NCBI GenBank assembly: GCA_011051425.1 | Contig: DRLF01000148.1 | Span: 1-14,117, forward strand | DNA length: 14,117 bases | Reading direction: 5' to 3' | From: Thiolapillus brandeum | Lineage (GTDB): Bacteria; Pseudomonadota; Gammaproteobacteria; Chromatiales; Chromatiaceae | Shown here: positions 6,826-13,370 of the stretch, piece by piece | Layout of the letters: each line of letters opens with the position of its first letter | Numbering within the stretch: position 1 is the stretch's first letter | Translations under genes and position numbers: made by a program | Notes under the pieces: generated by a model | Database searches by the model: none | What the model saw: the letters and a program-made list of their open reading frames with translations, nothing else | Told to the model about the DNA's origin: nothing

Positions 6826-9129
6826 ATGGCATTGATCAGTAGTTCCAGTGACAAGGGTTCTGCAGCATTGCTGCAGGATGAGCTGGTCGTTCCCAAAAGA
6901 AAATCCCTGCGGCTGGATACCTTTCCCCTGGGTATGGACAATACCCGTATTGATGTACGCCTGGAACCTAAGCTGAAACATGCTATCGATATCAGCGTGA
7001 ATTCCAGCATGGCCCTCTACATGCGCAAGCTGCAGTTGCCCATGAGCAATGATCTTCTGGTCGAGGACGGCGGCGCCAGCGAAACCTTTCATGATGTTTT
7101 CAGCCAGTTGAGCAGTGTCGTAGCGCAAAGGGCGAGGCAGTCTTCACGACGGGAAGTGTATCAGCTGTTCATTCTTTCCGTGGTCAAGCAGATTTACTTG
7201 AGCGTGGACCGGCAGTTGCGGGATTGCCGCGAAGGCTTCGATGTGGACTCCACCGTTGGCGGGCTTTCCGGCGGCGATGTGGTATCCCGTCATGAGAAGC
7301 TGTGGCGTTTCAGCCGTCATCAAACCATGCTGCGTTATCTGGTCAGTCATGATCTTCTCGAACAGCTGCGCAGTATGGAAGTGATATCGCGCAAGCAGCG
7401 CAAGAGTATTCTCGCCCTGTCCTGGCCGGTTGCCGAAGAGATGCTCTTCAATCCGCTGTTGCAGCTCAGTGATTTGAGTGATGAAGCGGCGTTCATCGAA
7501 ATCTATCCTTTTCTGCTGCTCAAACCGGAAATGTTCAGGACCTTTGAACAGCTGATGCTGGACGTACTCTGCCGGTGGTTGCCGGATTGTCCGGTCCGGC
7601 GTTTGAGCAATGAACACAACGACGATCTGAATGCCCTGCAACTGCGGCGGGACCAGGGTGATTTCCCCGCCTATGCCCAGGTGGAGGCCTATCTGCGCGC
7701 AGTGATGTCCCAGTCCGAGTATCAGCGCATGGAAAGCAGCTGGTTCGATGATCCGGGCAATCTGTCCTGGCTCACGGGAGGGGATGGGGAAAGGGGCAGG
7801 CCGGGATTCTGGGATGCCAAACGCTGGCATGCATTCCAGGACAATCTGCTGGAAGAGCTGGAGAAGACCCTGCAGAAAAACGGCATCCTGGAAATGGTGT
7901 TCGCCAGTGCCCTGTTGCCAGACCTGTTTCGCAGCCTGGGCAGAAAAGGGGCACTGCGCCTGGTGTACGAATATCTGCTTGGTGGACGCAGCAAGAAGGA
8001 GCTGATTCCCATTCTGCAGCAGTTCAAGGACATTTCCGACCTGGATCTATATGTGCAGCGCATGAATACCGTGCGCAAGGAAATCAAACATGCCGATACG
8101 GCCCAGCGCAGGAGCTGGCTGATCAAGGTGGTGGAAGGGTATGCCAGCTTACGGCGTGATCTCAAGCTGTCCTGGGAGATGTACCGTGCCCTGGACCTGA
8201 TCCGGCTGCTGGACAAGCCTAAGGAGCTGACACTTTCCCGCGCAAATGATCTGCTGCAGGAATTTTCTTTGCAGGAAGAAGGGCAGACGCCGGAAGTGAA
8301 AGGGCATGTGATCCTCAAGGCCGACCTTCGGGGGTCTACTGAGCTCACGGCCAGTATGCTTCGGGAGGGCCTGAATCCGGCATCGTATTTCAGCCAGAAC
8401 CTGTTCGATCCCATCAATACACTGCTGCAGAAATACGGCGCGGAAAAAGTGTTTGTCGAAGGGGACGCAGTCATTCTGATGATACTGGAACACGCAAACC
8501 TTCCCTCCCAGGCAGTGGCTCGTGCCTGTGGCCTGGCTTATGATATTATCGATCTGGTTTTGCGGAGAAATCTGGAAAGCAGGCAGTTGGGTTTGCCGGA
8601 ACTGGAGCTGGGGGTCGGGGTCGCGTATGTACCTGAAGCGCCCTGCTATCTGTTTGATGCCGGACGGAAAATCACCATATCTCCCGCAATCAACCGGGCA
8701 GACCGGTTGTCTTCATGCAAGGGACGTGATTTTGTTGGATTTGGCGAAGACAAACACTGGGGTGTCGAGGTCATCAGGATTGAGCAGACTGCCAACGGTG
8801 TCTCAGGAAGCGACCAGTATTGCCGATACAATGTGAACGGAATAGAGCTGGATCTGCCGGCATTTCAGCACCTTGCAGAAGAGATCGTGCTGAAGAAGGT
8901 AAAGGCTGCGAGCTATGGTAAAAAAACGGGTGACAATTACTACGTTGGCCGTTTTCCTGATATGGCCGGGAAAACCCGGTGGCAGGTCGTGCGCCACAGC
9001 GCCATCAAACACTGGGATGGAAACAAGTTGAGCGGCTCTTCCAAGAAGGCCGGAAACAGTTTCTATGAACTGGTGACGGATCCAGAGATATTGAGCCGGA
9101 CGAGGGAAAAACTGTCCGGTAAAAACTGA
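6826..9129 (+). CDS. Class III nucleotide cyclase-like protein with large unassigned N-terminal region
   Basis: This 767-residue soluble-looking protein has no signal peptide or membrane segment. Residues about 493-640 resemble a class III adenylate/guanylate cyclase domain. KADLRGSTELT places the first metal aspartate at D500, FVEGDAV places the second at D547 (47 residues later, close to the usual 44), and INRADR supplies the transition-state pair N623 and R627. The positions that normally hold the adenine-selecting Lys (four before the second Asp) and Asp (seven before the Asn) are F543 and I616, so a canonical adenylate cyclase is unlikely. Residues 1-490 are largely helical and charged and match nothing I can name; the last ~125 residues are also unassigned. 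ATG 6826 is preceded by GGAGAGGAG at 6812-6820. An upstream in-frame TTG at 6790 lacks such a site. A PilZ-like gene follows after 44 bases, probably in one operon. Confidence 0.8.
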   Translation: MALISSSSDKGSAALLQDELVVPKRKSLRLDTFPLGMDNTRIDVRLEPKLKHAIDISVNSSMALYMRKLQLPMSNDLLVEDGGASETFHDVFSQLSSVVAQRARQSSRREVYQLFILSVVKQIYLSVDRQLRDCREGFDVDSTVGGLSGGDVVSRHEKLWRFSRHQTMLRYLVSHDLLEQLRSMEVISRKQRKSILALSWPVAEEMLFNPLLQLSDLSDEAAFIEIYPFLLLKPEMFRTFEQLMLDVLCRWLPDCPVRRLSNEHNDDLNALQLRRDQGDFPAYAQVEAYLRAVMSQSEYQRMESSWFDDPGNLSWLTGGDGERGRPGFWDAKRWHAFQDNLLEELEKTLQKNGILEMVFASALLPDLFRSLGRKGALRLVYEYLLGGRSKKELIPILQQFKDISDLDLYVQRMNTVRKEIKHADTAQRRSWLIKVVEGYASLRRDLKLSWEMYRALDLIRLLDKPKELTLSRANDLLQEFSLQEEGQTPEVKGHVILKADLRGSTELTASMLREGLNPASYFSQNLFDPINTLLQKYGAEKVFVEGDAVILMILEHANLPSQAVARACGLAYDIIDLVLRRNLESRQLGLPELELGVGVAYVPEAPCYLFDAGRKITISPAINRADRLSSCKGRDFVGFGEDKHWGVEVIRIEQTANGVSGSDQYCRYNVNGIELDLPAFQHLAEEIVLKKVKAASYGKKTGDNYYVGRFPDMAGKTRWQVVRHSAIKHWDGNKLSGSSKKAGNSFYELVTDPEILSRTREKLSGKN

Positions 9130-9173
9130 ATGGTATGTTCCTGCACCGGGAGCGGAACATCGGAAATGAAACT

Positions 9174-9539
9174 ATGTATGCCCTGAAGCACAAATTACAC
9201 CGTGTAGAGACAGCTTTGCGTGCGAGGATGCGTGTTCGCGGTTCCATCGCGCAACCCGTCCTTGTCGAACAGCTTACCGAGACAGGCCTGGACTTTCTCT
9301 GTGATGCCGGCGCGCAATGCCGCATCATGCCGGAAGGACGCAAGACGCCGGGTCCCGTTTTTGGCGTTTACGTGGATATGGCGTTCCGGCTGCCGGGTAA
9401 CGATCGGGAATTGCAGACCCGCTGCCGGGTGGTGTTCTGTCACCGCCTGTCACAAAACAGTTATCGTTTCGGTTGCGAGTTTCACCAGATTGACGATGCT
9501 GACAAAGCATTGCTGATGGATTTCCTGCTCCGCCAGTAG
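9174..9539 (+). CDS. PilZ-like domain protein with degenerate ligand motif
   Basis: This is a 121-residue single-domain protein. The arrangement is that of PilZ domains, beta-barrel modules that often bind cyclic di-GMP: an arginine-rich start (R16-A-R18-M-R20, fitting RxxxR), a QLTETGLDF segment at 33-41 where the D/NxSxxG motif is expected, and the typical ending YRFGCEFHQIDDADKALLMDF (97-117). The second motif is altered, with Q33 for Asp/Asn and T35 for Ser, so ligand binding is uncertain. ATG 9174 (GGAAA at 9162-9166) was preferred because the sequence from there fits the domain; an in-frame ATG at 9135 would add 13 residues. It lies 44 bases after the cyclase-like gene. The family call rests on pattern, not on a search. 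Confidence 0.65.
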   Translation: MYALKHKLHRVETALRARMRVRGSIAQPVLVEQLTETGLDFLCDAGAQCRIMPEGRKTPGPVFGVYVDMAFRLPGNDRELQTRCRVVFCHRLSQNSYRFGCEFHQIDDADKALLMDFLLRQ

Positions 9540-9562
9540 CTTGAGCTGATCCGCCTGCATCT

Positions 9563-9587
9563 GCGGGGATGACCATGATCACCCCGC
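9563..9587. terminator. Possible hairpin between convergent PilZ-like and slt genes
   Basis: GCGGGG (9563-9568) pairs with CCCCGC (9582-9587), and TGA/TCA can extend the stem past a bulged A. A TTTT run comes only 14 bases later on the plus strand and none on the minus strand, so termination would be weak or factor-assisted. Confidence 0.3.
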
Positions 9588-9609
9588 GTATCCGCCCGTC
9601 CTTTTCTAG

Positions 9610-11595
9610 CTACAATGCAGTACTGTCCTTGATGGTTGCCTGGGCAGTCTGTGCCGCCTCCGTTCCCTGTACCGGCAGCATGCGTTCAGACAGTCGCGTG
9701 AGCTTGCGTTCGAGGCGGTGATCATAGATGGCAGCATAGGTGAATACCCGCTGCACATATCCCCTGGTTTCCCTGAAAGGAATCAGTTCCACCCATATAT
9801 CTGCCGGCAGGCTGGATTTGGGCATCCAGCGTTTTACCCGGTGGGGGCCGGCATTGTAGGCAGCCGTGGCGAGTACCGGGTTGTCCCCCAGGCTGGCAAA
9901 TATATCGGCCAGATAGGCTGTACCCAGTTCGATATTGATGCTTGGGGTGATCAGGTCCCTGCGTTTGGGCGAGCGTTTGCGCTTCAGCAGCTTTTTTGAA
10001 ACGTAGCGGGCAGTTGCAGGCATGAGCTGCATCAGCCCCACCGCACCGGCATAGGAGCGTACGCTGGCGTTGAAAGCGCTTTCCTGCCGTATCACGCCAT
10101 ATACCCAGGACATGTCCAGCCTGTTCTTGCGGGCAAAGTGTTTCACATCGGAAAGGTGCTCCAGAGGGAAGCGCAGTTCCAGGTCGTCCCAGTAGTCGGA
10201 TTTTGCCAGTGTGAAAATGGCCTGGTCGTGCCAGTTCCAGGATTGCGCCAGTTCCGCGGCGGCAATGTATTCGTCTGCCGTCAGATCGCGGGTGGCGAAA
10301 CGCCATTCACGGCGGGCATCCACCCAGCGGTCCAGTGCCAGCAGCTCACGTGCTCTGGCCACTGCAGGGTTCCTGCTGATGGTATCGGCAAGCTCCTTGT
10401 CCACGGTGCTGGGCTTTGGTGAAAAATGATAGGGGCGACCGGTTCGGTCAGCGGCCAGAAATCCGTAGTAGCTCCGTTTGGCTGCCAGCTGTTGGTACAG
10501 TATGGTGGCCCTGGCACGCTGACCGGTCTGCTCCAGTGCCCGCGCCAGCCAATAGGACCAGCGTTCGCTTTGCTGTTCCTCTTCCGGCATGCGTTCGATA
10601 CGCGAGACGACCTGCACCCAGTCATTGTGCAAGAGCGCGGATTTGACCAGAGCCTCCTGCAGTTTGCTGTCGTGACTGCAGGGTTGGAGATCAGCCATGA
10701 AGTCGATTGCGGCCGCCGTTTCATTTCGTGTCAGCCACAGGGCCAGCTTGCGGTTCACCAGGTGCTTCTCGAGAACGCTGAAACTGAACCGCTTCTGCAG
10801 TCGTTTCCAGTAGTCCAGGGCAGGGACAGGGTCCTTTCGAATCTGTCTGTAAGCGGCATCCAGCAGAATTTTCTGGCGTTGAGGATGTTTTTTCTTCAGC
10901 GCAGGGTCGGTCAGGGCCAGCGCGGGTTTGTTGTGTATCCGTATCCAGGTATCCACCCAGCCCCGTTCTCTGGCGGGGAGGGACTTCTGCAGGAAGCGGG
11001 CCAGTTTGATTTGTCCGCGGTTCATGGCCAGTTCAATACGCTGCCAGACCAATTCTGTGGTCAGTAGCCCCGCCTGGCGCCAGGCCTTGAACACCGGGTC
11101 GCAGGCTTTGGGGCGGGATTTGCCATAGAGCCACAGAGGTTCGACCTGTGAAAAAGCCTGTTTTTTGCTGCCGGTATGGATCAGTGCCTGAAGATAGTGA
11201 CACTGCCGGCTGATATTGGTTTGAGGGGTATAGAAGCGTATATAGTTTTTCCAGTCCCTGCGTTCCGCCAGCACATTCAGCCAGCGGCTGCGCAACAGGG
11301 ACGGCAGGGGCGTGTCCTTGTACTTCCTGAGAAAATCGTCAACCTCGTCTGTGCTGGCATTTTTCAGCTCATGCTTGAGCCTGGCGTATTCCAGGTATGG
11401 GTAAAGTGGATAATTGCGCAGCAGTGTTTTCATCTGCCGGGGCAGGGGGTTACCCGTCGCGGAGAGTTTTTCCGCAGCCTGAAACAGCTTGCGCTGTGCT
11501 TCCAGGGCGACATTGCCGGCAATAGCGGTGTTTACCGCCAGCAATATCAGTGTCATTGCGAGCAAGGCGGGGGTCAATCGGTAGCGGGCATTCAT
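9610..11595 (-). CDS. slt: Soluble lytic murein transglycosylase (Slt70 type)
   Basis: This 661-residue periplasmic enzyme cleaves the MurNAc-GlcNAc bond of peptidoglycan, forming 1,6-anhydro-muropeptides. A signal peptide ends near AIAG (residues 24-27). A long alpha-helical superhelix follows (about 30-480, the ring-shaped U and L domains of Slt70), then the lysozyme-like catalytic domain (about 490-640). The catalytic acid is E505 in GVIRQESAFN. GLMQLMPATA (520-529) and ATAAYNAGP (576-584) are the other conserved motifs. The C-terminal tail is short and polar. Length and layout match E. coli Slt (645 residues). ATG 11595 is set by the signal peptide. Its own ribosome-binding site is weak (GGA only three bases away), and a possible mini-ORF ends in ATGA on this start. 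It is divergent from the Sel1 gene and convergent with the PilZ-like gene. Confidence 0.95.
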   Translation of the reverse strand: MNARYRLTPALLAMTLILLAVNTAIAGNVALEAQRKLFQAAEKLSATGNPLPRQMKTLLRNYPLYPYLEYARLKHELKNASTDEVDDFLRKYKDTPLPSLLRSRWLNVLAERRDWKNYIRFYTPQTNISRQCHYLQALIHTGSKKQAFSQVEPLWLYGKSRPKACDPVFKAWRQAGLLTTELVWQRIELAMNRGQIKLARFLQKSLPARERGWVDTWIRIHNKPALALTDPALKKKHPQRQKILLDAAYRQIRKDPVPALDYWKRLQKRFSFSVLEKHLVNRKLALWLTRNETAAAIDFMADLQPCSHDSKLQEALVKSALLHNDWVQVVSRIERMPEEEQQSERWSYWLARALEQTGQRARATILYQQLAAKRSYYGFLAADRTGRPYHFSPKPSTVDKELADTISRNPAVARARELLALDRWVDARREWRFATRDLTADEYIAAAELAQSWNWHDQAIFTLAKSDYWDDLELRFPLEHLSDVKHFARKNRLDMSWVYGVIRQESAFNASVRSYAGAVGLMQLMPATARYVSKKLLKRKRSPKRRDLITPSINIELGTAYLADIFASLGDNPVLATAAYNAGPHRVKRWMPKSSLPADIWVELIPFRETRGYVQRVFTYAAIYDHRLERKLTRLSERMLPVQGTEAAQTAQATIKDSTAL

Positions 11596-11612
11596 TTTTC
11601 CACACTAAGCAC
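11592..11612 (-). CDS. Possible six-codon leader ORF coupled to slt
   Basis: On the minus strand GTG (11612) opens a six-codon frame (MLSVEK) ending in TGA at 11594-11592, which overlaps the slt ATG as ATGA. AGGAG at 11626-11622 stands nine bases before the GTG, a better ribosome-binding site than slt itself has. This could carry ribosomes to slt by coupling, but so short a frame may be chance. Confidence 0.25.
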   Translation of the reverse strand: MLSVEK

Positions 11613-11643
11613 TCTGTGATGCTCCTGCAATAGGGGTTTTCCC

Positions 11644-11684
11644 TGTAGCTCACCTGTGAATAAATGCCGGCGGCATGAGCTACA
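11644..11684. repeat. Nested inverted repeats between slt and the Sel1 gene
   Basis: TGTAGCTCA (11644-11652) and TGAGCTACA (11676-11684) are perfect 9-base arms. Inside them lies a second palindrome, ATGCCG-G-CGGCAT (11664-11676), which shares one base with the right arm. In the slt transcript the outer pair would form a stem-loop almost at the 5' end if transcription starts from the TATAAT at 11700-11695. As DNA it could be an operator for the divergent pair. Confidence 0.6.
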
Positions 11685-11694
11685 ATCCCCTGTC

Positions 11695-11700
11695 ATTATA
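11695..11700 (-). promoter_or_regulatory. Candidate -10 box for slt
   Basis: TATAAT on the minus strand (11700-11695) would start transcription near 11688, giving slt a leader of about 90 bases that includes the nested inverted repeat. No clear -35 hexamer is seen. On the plus strand TACAAT at 11681-11686 might serve the Sel1 gene. Confidence 0.35.
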
Positions 11701-11726
11701 GAGCGTACAGGTTTTGGAGTTGTGAT

Positions 11727-12173
11727 ATGGCAGACAATAAGAGCATGGAAGAGGAAATGGCCCTGAACAGCGGCATTGCAGCTTTCGAGGCGAAGCATTT
11801 TGTACGCGCCGCAGAACTGCTGGAGCCGCTGGCGGAAGCGGGCAATGCGGAAGCCCAGTACAGGGTGGCCATCATGGCGCAGAACGGTCTGGGCATGGTG
11901 GAAAATCAGCTCCAGGCTTACAAGAACATGAAAGCTGCAGCCGAGGCAGGGCTGCCTTTTGCCCAGCATGGCCTCGGTTTCATGTACCTGGAAGGCGAAT
12001 GCGTGGACAAGGATGGCAAGAAGGCGCTGGCGTGGTTCATGAAGGGGGCGGAACAGGGTCTGCAGGGGTCCATGACCACCATCGCCATGATGTATCAGGA
12101 TGGCAACGGCGTGGAGGCTGATCCGGAAAAAGCCCGTGAATGGTTTCACAAGGCGGGTTTCGACGAGATGTAG
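11727..12173 (+). CDS. Sel1-like repeat protein
   Basis: This is a 148-residue protein built mainly of three Sel1-type (TPR-like) repeats of about 36 residues: roughly 41-76, 77-112 and 113-145. Each has the pattern A..LG.MY..G.GV..D...A..W..KAAE.G, the clearest being AQHGLGFMYLEGECVDKDGK (79-98) and MMYQDGNGVEADPEKAREWF (121-140). Residues 1-40 form a further helical pair resembling a TPR. There is no signal peptide, so it is likely cytoplasmic, unlike many Sel1 proteins that are secreted. Such repeats mediate protein-protein contacts; the partner is unknown. GGAG at 11716-11719 lies seven bases before the ATG. It is divergent from slt and convergent with the DAHP synthase gene. Confidence 0.9.
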   Translation: MADNKSMEEEMALNSGIAAFEAKHFVRAAELLEPLAEAGNAEAQYRVAIMAQNGLGMVENQLQAYKNMKAAAEAGLPFAQHGLGFMYLEGECVDKDGKKALAWFMKGAEQGLQGSMTTIAMMYQDGNGVEADPEKAREWFHKAGFDEM

Positions 12174-12247
12174 CCCGGACATGCCGGTTCAGTACCAGGG
12201 CTGAAGTGCCAGTCAGCGGCCTCGTCTGAGCCGCATCGCGGCAATTC

Positions 12248-13306
12248 TCAGCGATGGCGGCGTTTGCGCACGGCCCTGGCCAACAATTCCAGCAGCGGCA
12301 CGCTGTCCTCCCAGGCGAGGCAGGCATCGGTGATGCTCTGGCCGTAGGTAAGCGCTTTCCCCGGCTCCAGGGGCTGATTGCCACCCACCAGGTGGCTTTC
12401 AATCATGGCACCGACGATGCGGATATCACCCCGTTCGATCTGCCCGGCCACGTCCCTTCCCACGTCCACCTGTTTCTCATATTGCTTGTGGCTGTTGGCG
12501 TGGCTGAAATCCACCATCAGCCTCGGCGTCAGTCCCGCCTTTTCCATTTCTTCAGCGGCCAGGCTCACCGATTCGGCGTCATAGTTGGGGCGCTTGCCAC
12601 CACGCAGTATGATATGGGTGTCGTTGTTTCCCGAAGTGCAGAAGATGGCGGAATGGCCTTCCTTGGTCATGGACATGAACACATGGGGACGCTCCGCGGC
12701 GCGCATGGCGTCAACAGCCACGCGCATGGTACCGTCGGTACCATTTTTGAATCCCACCGGGCAGGACAGGCCGGAAGCCAGCTCCCTGTGCCCCTGGCTT
12801 TCCGTGGTGCGGGCGCCGATAGCACCCCAGCTCACCAGGTCTGCCACGTACTGCGGTGAGATCAGATCCAGAAATTCGGTGCCTGCAGGCAGCCCCATGT
12901 TGTTGATGTCGACCAGCAGTTGTCGCGCCAGTTCGAGGCCCTTGTTGATCTTGAACGAGTTGTCCAGGTCAGGATCGTTGATAAGACCTTTCCAGCCCAC
13001 CGTCGTGCGGGGCTTTTCAAAATAGACGCGCATCACGATGAGCAGGTCATCCGCCAGCTGTTTTTTCACTTCCAGTAAGCGGCCGGCGTAGTCCATTGCG
13101 GCCTTGGGGTCGTGTACCGAGCACGGACCGATGACCACCAGCAGGCGGTCGTCCTCGCCATGCAGGATGCGGTGAATCTGCTGGCGGGTTTCGAAGACGG
13201 TTCTTGCCGCTTTTTCCGTGATGGGGTAGCGCTCATGCAGAACGGCAGCGGGCACCACTTCCTGAGTGGCGCGGATGCGCAGATTGTCTGTCTGATACTG
13301 TTGCAT
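12248..13306 (-). CDS. aroG: 3-deoxy-7-phosphoheptulonate (DAHP) synthase, class I AroG type
   Basis: This 352-residue enzyme condenses phosphoenolpyruvate with erythrose 4-phosphate, the first step of the shikimate pathway. It belongs to the AroF/G/H class I type. The four metal ligands known from E. coli AroG are all present with a one-residue offset: C62 in GPCSVHD, H269 in DFSHANSHKQ, E303 in MIESHLVGGNQ and D327 in ITDACLAWED. GARTTESQGHRELASGLSCP (164-183) and VGFKNGTDG (184-192) are the substrate-binding segments. ATG 13306 was chosen because the sequence from there has the family's length. An in-frame ATG at 13342 overlaps the -10 box of the likely promoter, so it cannot be the start of that transcript. 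Which aromatic amino acid inhibits it cannot be read with confidence; the aroG symbol denotes type, not proven Phe sensitivity. Confidence 0.94.
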   Translation of the reverse strand: MQQYQTDNLRIRATQEVVPAAVLHERYPITEKAARTVFETRQQIHRILHGEDDRLLVVIGPCSVHDPKAAMDYAGRLLEVKKQLADDLLIVMRVYFEKPRTTVGWKGLINDPDLDNSFKINKGLELARQLLVDINNMGLPAGTEFLDLISPQYVADLVSWGAIGARTTESQGHRELASGLSCPVGFKNGTDGTMRVAVDAMRAAERPHVFMSMTKEGHSAIFCTSGNNDTHIILRGGKRPNYDAESVSLAAEEMEKAGLTPRLMVDFSHANSHKQYEKQVDVGRDVAGQIERGDIRIVGAMIESHLVGGNQPLEPGKALTYGQSITDACLAWEDSVPLLELLARAVRKRRHR

Positions 13307-13340
13307 GAGCCTGTCTGTTCGATCGGTTGGTAAGCCGATC

Positions 13341-13370
13341 ATTATAGCCCTTCACAGGGATGCCGCTCAA
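13341..13370 (-). promoter_or_regulatory. Sigma70 promoter for the DAHP synthase gene
   Basis: On the minus strand TTGAGC (13370-13365) precedes a perfect TATAAT (13346-13341) by 18 bases. The start point would be near 13334, leaving a leader of just under 30 bases. The -35 box overlaps the stop codon of the upstream ABC ATPase gene (13369-13367). Confidence 0.65.

Noticed and set aside
7144..8493. Several long minus-strand frames inside the cyclase-like gene
   Set aside because: They are antisense shadows of a continuous 767-codon gene that has a strong ribosome-binding site; they carry no domain motifs.
12214..12236. Hairpin GCGG-CTC / GAG-CCGC between the Sel1 and DAHP synthase genes as a terminator
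   Set aside because: The stem is seven pairs with a bulge and no T run follows on either strand.
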